39,822 nt of DNA from Candidatus Omnitrophota bacterium (GTDB lineage: Bacteria; Omnitrophota; Omnitrophia; Omnitrophales; Danuiimicrobiaceae), in NCBI GenBank assembly GCA_023247075.1, contig JAHFHD010000004.1, positions 1 through 39,822 on the forward strand. Direction: 5' to 3'. Position numbers and translations under genes: made by a program. The notes below the pieces were generated by a model, which did no database searches, was not told where the DNA came from, and worked only from the letters and a program-made list of their open reading frames with translations. Positions 1-7,882 of the stretch are shown here, piece by piece (the stretch's first letter is position 1; every line of letters starts with the position of its first letter).

Positions 1-203
1 CCTCGATAAATAAAAAGAAACTAGTTGTTTGCAGCATCGGAGACAATAGTCAACATTGTCCCGATGCAGTACTTGCGCAACGGCGCAAGACGCCCGTTTA
101 ATTTGAAAATTAAGATTCAATATTTTAATTTACTGTCGCCCGCCCCACATAAAGCGTGGGACTGGCGCAAACCTCGATAAATAAAAAGAAATTAGTTGTT
201 TGC
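1..203. repeat. 32-bp direct repeat in front of tRNA-Arg (copies 1-32 and 172-203)
   Basis: The 32 bases at 1-32 recur at 172-203 with a single difference (position 21 versus 192). The second copy runs into the first two bases of tRNA-Arg. The first copy is followed instead by two hairpins: 34-40 pairs with 61-67, and 72-78 pairs with 83-89. The window begins exactly at copy one, so its left context is unknown. It could be a spacer of a tRNA cluster or a duplication scar. No coding region is seen in 1-201. Confidence 0.8.
34..89. other. Two tandem hairpins
   Basis: GCATCGG (34-40) pairs with CCGATGC (61-67), with a further inner ACAAT/ATTGT helix. CTTGCGC (72-78) pairs with GCGCAAG (83-89) around a 4-base loop. 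No T-run follows either, so they are not clear terminators. Role unknown. Confidence 0.6.
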
Positions 204-275
204 GCCCGTAGTTCAATTGGATAGAACGTCTGACTACGGATCAGAAGGTTAGAGGTTCAAGTCCTCTCGGGCGCA
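202..275 (+). tRNA. tRNA-Arg (anticodon ACG)
   Basis: The cloverleaf can be folded by eye. The acceptor stem is GCGCCCG (202-208) with CGGGCGC (268-274). The D arm is GTTC/GAAC, the anticodon stem TCTGA/TCAGA holds loop CTACGGA giving anticodon ACG, and the T arm is AGAGG/CCTCT with loop TTCAAGT. CCA is not encoded. The anticodon identifies the arginine isoacceptor reading CGU/CGC/CGA through inosine. The acceptor stem continues outward into a 12-bp flanking helix (190-201 with 275-286, one G-U), which is not normal for a tRNA gene. Confidence 0.95.
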
Positions 276-288
276 AATAACTAATTTG

Positions 289-333
289 GTGCTGCGCTGG
301 CGGCGGCCATAGATGCTGCCGTCCGTGCCGCAC
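289..333 (+). terminator. Imperfect GC-rich hairpin after tRNA-Arg, possible terminator
   Basis: Bases 289-292 pair with 330-333, 294-297 with 325-328, 299-300 with 323-324 and 301-307 with 315-321, around a 7-base loop. The tail is only weakly T-rich, so termination is plausible but unproven. It lies between the tRNA and the phosphate promoter region. Confidence 0.4.
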
Positions 334-375
334 ATCGTCTTTAATTGTTTCACCCCAATGTAATCCCCCGAAAAA

Positions 376-429
376 TTTACACCGTCTTTACACGGTCGTC
401 ACACAAACATAAAGTGACGCCGCTACTAT
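376..429 (+). promoter_or_regulatory. Pho-box-like triple repeat and promoter of the porin gene
   Basis: TTTACA occurs at 376-381 and 387-392, and the related GTCACA at 398-403. The three hexamers are spaced exactly 11 bp, i.e. each followed by 5 bases. Direct repeats with 11-bp period are the hallmark of PhoB/PhoP operators, and TT(A/T/C)ACA with 5-bp gaps is the Bacillus PhoP form. A weak -10 (TACTAT, 424-429) follows, placing transcription start near 436. A phosphate operon downstream supports the reading. Control by a PhoB/PhoP-type regulator is inferred. Confidence 0.6.
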
Positions 430-532
430 TTGTTCGTTGCAAGCGGACTACTTACAGACTCATTTCTACTTAATTAAAAATCAATCAGTTCACCCGAAAC
501 GAAACAAAAAAATAAAGAGGAGCTTGAGAATA

Positions 533-1999
533 ATGCGCGACAAAATCATAAAATGGGCAGGCGGCAGTATGTTGTTTGCATTTATTTCCAGCAATTTTGC
601 ATTTGCTGATGAAACAGTGGACACGCTTTCACTGGTGCGCGAACTTCAGGAACAGATGAAGCACATGCAGCAAACCATCAGTCAGCAGCAAGATGAAATC
701 CAAGCCTTAAAACAAGCGCGCGTTTCAATTGCGCCACAAAAAAGCGAAGCTGTTGTTGCGGCTCCTGCTCCTGCCGCGACGGCCATGACAGACGCTGATT
801 TTACCTCCATGCTTGACAACACAACCGGCGGCGCTACCAAATGGCTGAAGGACTTGAAATTTTCAGGAGACCTGAGAATGCGCTACGAAGGTTTACATTA
901 CCACAGCGGAAGTGCAAACGAAACCGACGACCGGAATCGTTTCCGTTACCGTTTGCGTTACGGCTTTGAAAAGAAAATGAATAGTGACATGAAAATTGGA
1001 TTTTCAATGGCTTCAGGCGAACAGTCCAGCGGCGCTAATAGCGACCCAAATTCCACCAACACCACATTTGACAATAATTTCAACTTCAAACCCATTTTTA
1101 TTGAAAGGGCCTACGCAACTTACACACCCAGATACCTAAGTAATCTCGGCCCATTAACCAAAACCGAAATCACCGGCGGAAAAATGACAAATGCTTTTGA
1201 GAAAGGGTCTTCTGACCTTGTTTGGGACCGGGACGTAAAGCCGGAAGGTGTTTATGAAAAAGCCGACTTTACTTTGATCGACACCCCAGACTTTGGTTTG
1301 AATGTGCATGCTACCTTGGGGCAATTTATTTTGGATGAAGACGCAACAGTTGGCGGAGACGCTAATTTATTTGCGTACCAAATCGGCGTTACCCCCTCGT
1401 TTCAATTAATGGACATGCCAGTTTCGTGGCTGCATGCTATTTCTTTCTATGATTTTGACCACTACGCAATCAACAATAATTTTACCGCTCCTGTTAGTTT
1501 GGCGCGTACGAACCCGGACGTTGACGGCATATCCACGGCGCTTGATGCTGGTTCGTTTAAGGTCATCGAGTATTACTCAGAACTTGGCTTCACCATTCTG
1601 AATAGTTTGCCGGCCGGGCTTTATTTGGATCTTGCCGGCAATCCAGCCGACAGAGCGAATGGTTCTAGCGGCACAACGCTTGACGCCAAATTCGGTAATG
1701 ATTTCGCGTGGGCGCTTGGCGCAAAGCTTGGCGGGGTTAAGAAAAAAGGCGATTGGGAAATCGGGTATCAATACAAATATATTGGCGCCGATGCCGTTCC
1801 CGCAGCTTTTAATGACAACGAATTTGGCGACGGATTTACCGGAAAGCGCGGAAGCGTTTTTAAACTTGGTTATGGTCTTACAGACACCATTATTTTTAAT
1901 GGAGCAGCCTTCTTTGTGGAAAATCTGAACCCAGGAACGGCATCAATCATCGATCAACAACAGCGCCGCTTCCAAGTCGATCTCGTTTGGAAGTTTTAA
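533..1999 (+). CDS. Outer-membrane porin, probably phosphate-regulated
   Basis: A predicted beta-barrel channel of 488 residues in the outer membrane. The start at 533 is preferred over the in-frame ATG at 437. It has GAGGAG at 517-522, begins a clear signal peptide (basic start, hydrophobic core, FAFA then DETV), and the 437 ATG sits at the inferred transcription start. After the signal peptide comes a coiled-coil stretch (about residues 30-70, Glu/Gln/Met heptads) and an Ala/Pro linker. The barrel has alternating polar/aromatic strands and ends in Phe (VDLVWKF), the usual outer-membrane signature. The look is that of the putative-porin family (Porin_5 type). Placement ahead of pstS and behind a Pho-box-like repeat suggests it admits phosphate or phosphorylated compounds when phosphate is scarce. 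The substrate is inference. Confidence 0.8.
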   Translation: MRDKIIKWAGGSMLFAFISSNFAFADETVDTLSLVRELQEQMKHMQQTISQQQDEIQALKQARVSIAPQKSEAVVAAPAPAATAMTDADFTSMLDNTTGGATKWLKDLKFSGDLRMRYEGLHYHSGSANETDDRNRFRYRLRYGFEKKMNSDMKIGFSMASGEQSSGANSDPNSTNTTFDNNFNFKPIFIERAYATYTPRYLSNLGPLTKTEITGGKMTNAFEKGSSDLVWDRDVKPEGVYEKADFTLIDTPDFGLNVHATLGQFILDEDATVGGDANLFAYQIGVTPSFQLMDMPVSWLHAISFYDFDHYAINNNFTAPVSLARTNPDVDGISTALDAGSFKVIEYYSELGFTILNSLPAGLYLDLAGNPADRANGSSGTTLDAKFGNDFAWALGAKLGGVKKKGDWEIGYQYKYIGADAVPAAFNDNEFGDGFTGKRGSVFKLGYGLTDTIIFNGAAFFVENLNPGTASIIDQQQRRFQVDLVWKF

Positions 2000-2036
2000 T
2001 GCCTCGTTCATTAAGTTCGTGTAAAGTTTGAGAGTC

Positions 2037-2166
2037 TGTCATCCCCGAAATCTTTTGTCGGGGATCCAGATTCTGGATTCCCGCCACTTTCGGAGAAGAA
2101 CGTCGAGTTCTTCCCGAAAAGTGCTTCGCGCATAGGCGCGAGTGTAGAAGCGTGCGGGAAGGACAA
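2037..2166. repeat. Dispersed palindromic element, 'GTCATCCCCG' family
   Basis: Begins TGTCATCCCCGA and ends GCGGGAAGGACA, an imperfect terminal inverted repeat. It contains nested hairpins, for example GAAGAAC/GTTCTTC inside CACTTTCGG/CCGAAAAGTG. Related to the copy at 26561-26626. It fills most of the 234-bp porin-pstS gap, and no separate promoter for pstS is evident. Confidence 0.8.
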
Positions 2167-2233
2167 ACCACCAATGAATTTATAGAACAGCGTACTTATT
2201 ATTAATGAAAAGCATAAAAAGGAGAAAAGCGAG

Positions 2234-3280
2234 ATGCAAAAAACCTTACTAAAATTAACAGCAGTGAGCGCGCTTCTGCTCAGTCTTGCGAGCCCGCAGG
2301 CTTTTGCAGAAGGGAAAAGAATTCTCATTAACGGAGCGGGGGCAACTTTCCCGTACCCAATTTACTCGAAATGGTTTTCAGAGTATTCCAAAGTGGTCAG
2401 ACCAGGCGTTGAATTTAATTACCAATCCATCGGTTCGGGCGGAGGAATTAAACAAATCAGCGCAAGGACTGTTGATTTTGGCGCGTCTGACGCAGCGCTT
2501 ACAAATGAACAATTGCGCTCCGCACCTGGAAAACTTCTGCATATTCCCATGGTCGGCGGCGCTGTTGGAGTCACGTACAATCTTGATGGCGTGACAGGGA
2601 GACTCAATATTTCACCTGAAGTTTTAGCCGGTATTTTCCTGGGTCAGATCAAGCGATGGAATGATCCGCTGCTTATGGCTGATAATGCCAATGCAAATTT
2701 GCCGTCCGCTGAAATTATTGTCGTGCATCGTTCAGATGGCAGCGGAACCTCCAACATTTTTACAGATTACCTTTCTTCAGTTTCTCCCGAATGGAAGCAA
2801 AAAGTTGGAAAAGGCACATCGGTTAGCTGGCCAGCCGGCTTGGGCGGAAAGGGAAATGAAGGCGTTGCCGGAACCATCAAACAAACTCCAGATTCTTTGG
2901 GCTATGTGGAGCTTGCCTACGGCGAAAAAAACAATCTTCCCTTCTTTGCGATTAAAAATAAAGCAGGCAAATTTATCGTACCAAGTTTAGAAGCCACAAC
3001 AGCGGCTATTGAAGGCAAGGCGAATGACATGCCTGCTGATTTCCGGGTTTCACTCGTGAATCCCGATGGAGAAACGGCATACCCAATTGCGGGACTTACC
3101 TGGATTCTGCTCTATCAAAAGCAGTTGGACGGGGCAAAGGGTCAAGAGATGGTTCAGTTTTTGCGCTGGGCAGTTCACGATGGACAAAAATACACCAAGG
3201 ATTTACTCTATGCCCCGTTGCCCCAGCAAATTGTGGCGGCAATTGATCAGCGTCTTTCAGAAATTCAAATTAAGTCTTGA
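2234..3280 (+). CDS. pstS: Periplasmic phosphate-binding protein PstS
   Basis: A 348-residue solute-binding protein that captures orthophosphate in the periplasm and hands it to PstCA. It has a signal peptide (basic MQKTLLK, hydrophobic core, QAFA then EGK). The mature start carries the family pattern GAGATFPYPIYSKW, followed by YQSIGSGGGIKQI, DFGASD and HRSDGSGTSNIF, which form the phosphate pocket. Length is typical. AAAAGGAGAA upstream supports this start. It is followed by a dispersed repeat, then pstC, pstA, pstB and phoU on the same strand. Confidence 0.97.
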   Translation: MQKTLLKLTAVSALLLSLASPQAFAEGKRILINGAGATFPYPIYSKWFSEYSKVVRPGVEFNYQSIGSGGGIKQISARTVDFGASDAALTNEQLRSAPGKLLHIPMVGGAVGVTYNLDGVTGRLNISPEVLAGIFLGQIKRWNDPLLMADNANANLPSAEIIVVHRSDGSGTSNIFTDYLSSVSPEWKQKVGKGTSVSWPAGLGGKGNEGVAGTIKQTPDSLGYVELAYGEKNNLPFFAIKNKAGKFIVPSLEATTAAIEGKANDMPADFRVSLVNPDGETAYPIAGLTWILLYQKQLDGAKGQEMVQFLRWAVHDGQKYTKDLLYAPLPQQIVAAIDQRLSEIQIKS

Positions 3281-3286
3281 GTTCTT

Positions 3287-3384
3287 AACTGTCATCCTGA
3301 GCGCCACATCTTGCGAGTGCGCAAAAGCGCGAGCGAAGGATCTAGCGAACGCGAGACTCTTCGGCTTCGCCTCAGAATGACAGT
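3287..3384. repeat. Dispersed palindromic element, 'GTCATCCTGAG' family
   Basis: Terminal inverted repeats AACTGTCAT (3287-3295) and ATGACAGTT (3376-3384) enclose GAAGGATCT-type internal palindromes. It sits in the 213-bp pstS-pstC gap. Its mRNA hairpin could stabilise the upstream pstS message, a common arrangement that raises binding protein over permease; that role is inference. Confidence 0.85.
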
Positions 3385-3493
3385 TGTATAAAACAGGTTT
3401 TTACTTGAGCAACAACTGGCCATCCGGCAAAAAATTTGGCTTTCCCTCTCTTTAGCCAGGTTTTAAAACCGGCCGCCAGTATTATTGTGACAT

Positions 3494-4438
3494 GTGACAA
3501 ACGAAATTCCTTTTAAAAAAATTTGGTGGGAAGACCCGCTGTTTAAAAGCAGCACTGCTTTTCTGGCCTGGTTTGTCTTTGGGCTCAGCGTCCTGCTTGT
3601 CTTCATCCTTGGCAAATTTTCTCTGCCCTCCATCGCACAATTTGGATTGCATTTTTTTTCATCAACCGAATGGAATCCGGTCACCGAAAACTTTGGCGCG
3701 CTCCCTTTTATTTATGGAACCATTGTTTCATCGCTGATTGCAATTTTAATCGCAGTTCCGCTTTCGCTTGGAGTCGCTCTTTACCTTTCAGAGCTTGGCC
3801 CCATGTGGATTCGAAATCCACTTAACTTTTTAATCGAGCTTCTTGCCGCAATTCCCAGCGTGATTTATGGATTGTGGGGGATTTTTGTTCTGGTTCCATT
3901 TGTCCGCAAATATGTAGAACCATTTTTGTCAGCCTGTTTTGGGTTCCATCCGCTTTTTCAAGGGCCGATGTATGGAATAGGCATGCTTTCTGCGGGAATC
4001 ATCTTAAGCATTATGATTATTCCAACCATTTCGTCCATTTCGCGGGAAGTTTTTTCCCTTGTGCCGGCAAGCTTAAAGGAAGGCGCTTTTGCAATCGGAG
4101 CAACTCGATGGGAAATGATTCGCCTTGTGATGCTTCCTTATGGACGCTCAGGAGTATTGGGCGCTGTTATTTTGGGACTTGGCCGCGCGCTCGGAGAAAC
4201 CATGGCAGTCACCATGGTCATTGGAAACCGGCCTGACATTGCCATTTCTCTTTTTGCTCCGGCGCACACTATGTCTTCAGTGATTGCAAATGAATTTAGT
4301 GAAGCAACCACCTCTCTTTACGCCGCGTCTTTGATGGAAATTGGGCTTGCACTTCTTGTCTTAACACTGGCTTTAAATATTCTTGCCAGAATGTTGGTGT
4401 GGTCATTTTATGGGAAAGCAAAAGGTACCCGCGCATGA
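3494..4438 (+). CDS. pstC: Phosphate ABC transporter permease PstC
   Basis: A 314-residue inner-membrane subunit of the PstSCAB phosphate importer. It starts at GTG: an in-frame TGA lies two codons upstream and the ATG at 3492 is out of frame. About six hydrophobic segments are visible, beginning around residues 22-45. The permease signature region (KEGAFAIGATRWEMI, near residue 195) matches the coupling loop that contacts PstB. ETMAVTMVIGNRPDI is a typical PstC segment. Its stop overlaps the pstA start by ATGA, so the two are translationally coupled. Confidence 0.95.
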   Translation: MTNEIPFKKIWWEDPLFKSSTAFLAWFVFGLSVLLVFILGKFSLPSIAQFGLHFFSSTEWNPVTENFGALPFIYGTIVSSLIAILIAVPLSLGVALYLSELGPMWIRNPLNFLIELLAAIPSVIYGLWGIFVLVPFVRKYVEPFLSACFGFHPLFQGPMYGIGMLSAGIILSIMIIPTISSISREVFSLVPASLKEGAFAIGATRWEMIRLVMLPYGRSGVLGAVILGLGRALGETMAVTMVIGNRPDIAISLFAPAHTMSSVIANEFSEATTSLYAASLMEIGLALLVLTLALNILARMLVWSFYGKAKGTRA

Positions 4439-5277
4439 AATCACATTTAAGAAGACGGGCTGAAAATAAAATCATGACAGGCCTCATGTTTTTGTTTGCC
4501 ATTCTGACCATTATTCCCCTCATTAGTATTTTTGCTTTTGTGATTACAAAAGGAGTTACGAGCATCAATCTCGATTTTTTTACCCATCTTCCAAAACCTG
4601 TGGGAGAGCCGGGCGGCGGCATGGCAAATGCAATTGTGGGAACTCTCTTGCTTGTTTCGCTTGCTTGTCTGTGGGCAATTCCGGTTGGAATTTTGGCCGG
4701 CGTCTACATGGTGGAATTTGCAGGCCCCCGCATTGCTTCCACAATTCGCTTTACAGCAGATGTGTTGAGTGGAATTCCTTCCATTGTGATTGGAGTGTTT
4801 GCTTACAGTTTGATGGTGCTGCCAATGCGCAGCTTCTCGACCATTAGCGGCGCCTTTGCTTTGGGATTTATGTTGATTCCAACTGTGCTGAGAACAACCG
4901 AAGAAATGATCAAACTTGTTCCTCAAACTCTTCGCGAAGGAGCGCTTGCGCTTGGCATCAGCCGATTTAAAACCACCATTCACATCGTGTTGTCTACAAC
5001 ACTTCCGGGAATTATTACCGGAACCCTGCTTGGAGTTGCAAGAATTGCCGGAGAAACCGCACCGCTTCTTTTTACAGCGTTTGGAAATCGCGTTTGGAGT
5101 ACCAATTTGTTTGAGCCCATCGCAGCACTCCCGTTACAAATTTTTGTTTATGCGATTTCACCTTTTGAGGATTGGCAAAGGCAGGCCTGGGCCGGCGCAC
5201 TAGTTTTAATTATGATGGTTTTTGTGTTGTCGGTTGTCAGCCGCAGCGCCACCAAAAGAAAATACAGCTTTTCATAG
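4435..5277 (+). CDS. pstA: Phosphate ABC transporter permease PstA
   Basis: A 280-residue partner permease of PstC. The start is the ATG overlapping the pstC stop (4435-4438), preferred over an ATG 12 codons upstream inside pstC. It is basic at the N terminus, with about six membrane segments. The coupling loop REGALALGISRFKTTIHIVL and the pore-side GETAPLLFTAF are characteristic of PstA. The pstB gene follows 21 bp later. Confidence 0.95.
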   Translation: MKSHLRRRAENKIMTGLMFLFAILTIIPLISIFAFVITKGVTSINLDFFTHLPKPVGEPGGGMANAIVGTLLLVSLACLWAIPVGILAGVYMVEFAGPRIASTIRFTADVLSGIPSIVIGVFAYSLMVLPMRSFSTISGAFALGFMLIPTVLRTTEEMIKLVPQTLREGALALGISRFKTTIHIVLSTTLPGIITGTLLGVARIAGETAPLLFTAFGNRVWSTNLFEPIAALPLQIFVYAISPFEDWQRQAWAGALVLIMMVFVLSVVSRSATKRKYSFS

Positions 5278-5298
5278 ACATAGAGGTTAGATGAGACA

Positions 5299-6126
5299 AT
5301 GGAAAATGATACAATCGAAACAGAAATGACAGCCGAGCAAACAATGACTCCTTCCCTAGAAGAAACACGAAAAGTTAAAATGTTTACCGAAGACCTAAAA
5401 GCTTACTTCGGCACTTTTCGGGCTTTGCATGGAATTGACATGCGGATTTTTTCAAACCGCGCAACCGCCATCATCGGACCTTCAGGATGCGGAAAATCCA
5501 CTTTTATTCGGTGCCTGAACCGGATGCATGAATTTGTGCCCGGAGCGCGCACAGAGGGCAAAGTTTTTTTGGATGAGAAAGACCTTTTTAAAAAAGACAT
5601 AGATTTAATTGAAATCAGGCGGAGCATCGGCATGGTTTTTCAGCGTCCCAATCCATTTCCCACCCTTTCGATTTATGACAATGTGTGCGCAGGCTTGAAA
5701 TTGAGCGGCATTAAAAATAAAAGCTTTCTCAATCAGGCGGTGGAAGAATCTCTTCTTAAAGCAGCTTTGTGGGAAGAGGTGAAGGACAAATTAAATCATT
5801 CTGGCATGAGCCTTTCGGGAGGGCAGCAGCAGAGGCTTTGCATTGCCCGCGCGCTCGCCGTCAAACCCGAAGTTATTTTGTTTGATGAACCTTGCTCCGC
5901 GCTTGACCCAATCTCAACGGGAAAAGTTGAGGAGCTGATTCACTCTTTAAAGGAAAACTACACGATTGTGATTGTAACCCACAACATGCAACAAGCTGCG
6001 CGCATCAGTGATTACACGGGTTACTTTTACCTGGGCACATTGGTTGAATTCGGCGCGACGAAAAAAATATTTACCAACCCAGACAAGCAAGAAACGGAAG
6101 ATTACATTACCGGAAGATTTGGTTAA
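5299..6126 (+). CDS. pstB: Phosphate ABC transporter ATPase PstB
   Basis: A 275-residue cytoplasmic ATPase powering PstCA. Walker [10 protein letters not shown] is at residues 60-68, the signature LSGGQQQR at 172-179, Walker B VILFDEP at 192-198, then SALDP, and the H-loop in [24 protein letters not shown] and [13 protein letters not shown] are PstB-type. A poorly conserved tail of about 27 residues precedes the ATPase core; a later ATG (MFTEDLK, residue 28) is a possible alternative start. It lies between pstA and phoU. Confidence 0.95.
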   Translation: MENDTIETEMTAEQTMTPSLEETRKVKMFTEDLKAYFGTFRALHGIDMRIFSNRATAIIGPSGCGKSTFIRCLNRMHEFVPGARTEGKVFLDEKDLFKKDIDLIEIRRSIGMVFQRPNPFPTLSIYDNVCAGLKLSGIKNKSFLNQAVEESLLKAALWEEVKDKLNHSGMSLSGGQQQRLCIARALAVKPEVILFDEPCSALDPISTGKVEELIHSLKENYTIVIVTHNMQQAARISDYTGYFYLGTLVEFGATKKIFTNPDKQETEDYITGRFG

Positions 6127-6136
6127 GAAAACCCTC

Positions 6137-6808
6137 ATGCGACATTTTCACGAAGAATTGCAGGAGCTAAAGCAGAAACTTTTAAAGATGAGTCTTGTGG
6201 TCGAAGAAGTGGTGCGTAAATCAACGGACGCATTGTTTAAACGCGACCTGGATTTGGCCGAGGAAGTTTTTGAAGATGAGAAATTAATCAATCGATTTGA
6301 AATTGAAATTGACGATGACGGTCACGGCCTGCTTGCTTTAGATCAACCGATGGCTGTTGATTTAAGACTCATCACCGCTATTTTAAAAATCAACACTGAT
6401 TTGGAAAGAATGGGCGACCACGCCATCAACATTGCCGAAAGAGCGCTGCTTTTGCTTGGGGCGCCGCCGATTGAAAAAATTGTGGATTTACCCGAGATGG
6501 CCACAACCGTTCGGAAAATGCTTCGGAATGCGCTGGGCTCTTTCGTGAATGATGATCTTGTTTTGGCTGAAAATGTTTTGAAGAGCGATGACCAGGTCGA
6601 TGCGTTTAATGACGGCTTAAATGAGCAACTCCAAAAAATAATGGAGAAAGATTCTTCTGTGATTAAAATCGGGATGATTCTTATTCGTGTGGGACATGAT
6701 TTGGAACGAATCGCTGACCTTGCCAATAATATTGCCGAAGGCGTCATTTACCTCAAACAAGGCAAAGAAGTCCGCCACCATCTCAGGGACGATTGCCCAC
6801 ATTCTTAG
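6137..6808 (+). CDS. phoU: Phosphate transport regulator PhoU
   Basis: A 223-residue all-helical protein made of two three-helix PhoU repeats. In characterised bacteria it links PstSCAB to the sensor kinase PhoR and damps the Pho response. MRHFHEELQELKQKLLKM is the typical N terminus, so 6137 is chosen although the frame stays open upstream into pstB. The metal-binding E/D-x-x-x-D-type segments are seen in each half (INTDLERMGDHAINIAE and RVGHDLERIADLANNIAEG). It follows pstB by 10 bp. No phoB/phoR pair lies in the window. Confidence 0.95.
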   Translation: MRHFHEELQELKQKLLKMSLVVEEVVRKSTDALFKRDLDLAEEVFEDEKLINRFEIEIDDDGHGLLALDQPMAVDLRLITAILKINTDLERMGDHAINIAERALLLLGAPPIEKIVDLPEMATTVRKMLRNALGSFVNDDLVLAENVLKSDDQVDAFNDGLNEQLQKIMEKDSSVIKIGMILIRVGHDLERIADLANNIAEGVIYLKQGKEVRHHLRDDCPHS

Positions 6809-6843
6809 AAGAAAATTTAATACCCCAGGGTGCAATCCATTTT

Positions 6844-7335
6844 ATGTCCATTCAAGTTCCGCATGAGTTGTTTATGAAGGAAGCGCTTAAGGAAGCCAAG
6901 AAAGCATTCGGCCGGGGCGAAGTTCCTGTCGGAGCGGTGATTGTGTCGAAGAATAAAATGATTGCGCGCGCTCACAATCAAATGGAAACTTTGCATGACC
7001 CCACCGCTCATGCCGAAATGATTGCAATCACTCAAGCGGCGGATGCATTTCACACAGAAGGCGGAGAGGCGCATCGGGGCTCGCTTGAAAAAGCCACGAT
7101 TTATGTCACGATGGAGCCTTGTCCGATGTGCGCGGGCGCGCTTGTGATGTCGCGTTGTGACGAACTTGTATTCGCCGCGCGCGACCCAAAGGCAGGCGCA
7201 TGTGGAAGTCTTTACAACATTGCTCAAGACGACCGGCTCAATCACCAGCTCAAAGTAACCAGCGGCATCCTAGAAACGGAATCGAAGCTGTTGCTTCAAG
7301 AATTTTTTCGTTTGTTAAGAAAAGAGCGGCGGTAA
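6844..7335 (+). CDS. tadA: tRNA-specific adenosine deaminase TadA
   Basis: A 163-residue zinc deaminase that converts wobble A34 to inosine, in bacteria chiefly in tRNA-Arg(ACG), the very tRNA found at 202-275. Zinc ligand and catalytic motifs are HAE (residues 56-58) and PCPMC (92-96), with the conserved EVPVGAVIV near the N terminus. The start at 6844 is preferred; 6877 is an alternative. The loop between the two motifs (FHTEGGEAHRGSLEKA) is longer than in the Escherichia coli enzyme. It follows phoU by 35 bp. Confidence 0.93.
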   Translation: MSIQVPHELFMKEALKEAKKAFGRGEVPVGAVIVSKNKMIARAHNQMETLHDPTAHAEMIAITQAADAFHTEGGEAHRGSLEKATIYVTMEPCPMCAGALVMSRCDELVFAARDPKAGACGSLYNIAQDDRLNHQLKVTSGILETESKLLLQEFFRLLRKERR

Positions 7336-7373
7336 TTGAGCAGCAATCGTTACGCTTGACTGGAACAGCTCAT

Positions 7374-7388
7374 GGAGAGGTCGCATAG
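7374..7388 (+). pseudogene. Fragment identical to the 5' end of tRNA-Ser
   Basis: GGAGAGGTCGCATAG repeats the first 15 bases of the tRNA-Ser gene at 7470, including the preceding AT. The sequence after it cannot fold as a tRNA. It makes a 9-bp hairpin instead (7387-7395 with 7401-7409, loop CAAAA), which may act as an RNA stop after tadA. Confidence 0.7.
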
Positions 7389-7469
7389 TCCCGCACAAAA
7401 TGCGGGACTGCTTGTGGGAGGCCTCAAGTAGCTAATCAGATTCATACGAACAGAAGTTATCAACAAAAT

Positions 7470-7558
7470 GGAGAGGTCGCATAGCCCGGCCTAGTGCGCT
7501 CGCTTGGAAAGCGAGTAGACCTGAAAGGGTCTCGCGAGTTCAAATCTCGCCCTCTCCG
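7470..7558 (+). tRNA. tRNA-Ser (anticodon GGA)
   Basis: Acceptor stem GGAGAGG (7470-7476) pairs with CCTCTCC (7551-7557). The anticodon stem CTCGC/GCGAG holds loop TTGGAAA, giving anticodon GGA (reads UCC/UCU). A long variable arm AGACC/GGGTCT marks a class II tRNA, and the T loop TTCAAAT is present. CCA is not encoded. Confidence 0.95.
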
Positions 7559-7629
7559 AAGTTCTTCAAAACAGTTTGAGGAACTTCTTCGAGGGCTGCG
7601 CAACAGTTGCGACTGCCCTCTCCGAAGTT
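7549..7629. repeat. Duplicated 3' end of tRNA-Ser and hairpin
   Basis: The last bases of tRNA-Ser plus flank (15 bases, 7549-7563) recur exactly at 7615-7629. Between them GAAGTTC (7558-7564) and TCAAA pair with TTTGA and GAACTTC (7581-7587), a strong hairpin that may terminate the tRNA transcript. With the 5' fragment at 7374, both ends of this tRNA are duplicated outward. Confidence 0.75.
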
Positions 7630-7671
7630 GACGGACTCGCTTCGCTCACTTACCGCAAGAACCTCACGGCA

Positions 7672-7814
7672 AGTTTTGAGCGAAGCGAAGGATCTAAGTT
7701 CGCTAGATTCTTCCGCCAAACTAATGGCGGACAAGTCGGCTCCGCCTCATCCGCCAGAGGACGGATTCGTCCTTTTGGCGAAGAATGACACACTGAATGA
7801 AGTGGGATGCGCAC
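7672..7814. repeat. Dispersed palindromic element, 'GTCATTCT' family, reverse orientation
   Basis: Read on the minus strand it begins TGTGTCATTCTTCGCC and contains AGAATCTAGCGAACTTAGA and GATCCTTCGCTTCGCTCA, like the copy at 18203-18267. The outer flank (7791-7814) also matches the flank of that copy (GTGCATCCCACTTCAT). It holds extra nested hairpins. The remaining 7630-7671 is palindromic debris without coding potential. Confidence 0.75.
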
Positions 7815-7832
7815 CCGCCAATTTTGACGCCA

Positions 7833-7860
7833 TTGACTTTGGCTTTTCCCATGGTAAAAT
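7833..7860 (+). promoter_or_regulatory. Sigma-70-type promoter for ndk
   Basis: TTGACT (7833-7838), a 16-bp spacer and TAAAAT (7855-7860) lie just before ndk. The predicted transcript would start near 7867, giving a leader of about 16 bases. Confidence 0.65.
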
Positions 7861-7882
7861 TACCGTTCTTTGCTAGGACTGT

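Noticed and set aside
437-532. Upstream ATG extending the porin by 32 residues
   Set aside because: It would bury the signal peptide, lies at the inferred transcription start, and lacks the ribosome site present before 533.
2005-2036. Second Pho box before pstS on the reverse strand
   Set aside because: Only one TTTACA-like hexamer with a poor neighbour, and oriented toward the porin end.
4447-4983. 178-codon antisense ORF in pstA
   Set aside because: Composition (Asn/His/Ser/Cys-rich) is that of the reverse complement of membrane-protein codons; pstA is certain.
7336-7470. SRP RNA (often found near tadA)
   Set aside because: No conserved GGAAGCAG-type domain IV loop in either strand of this gap.
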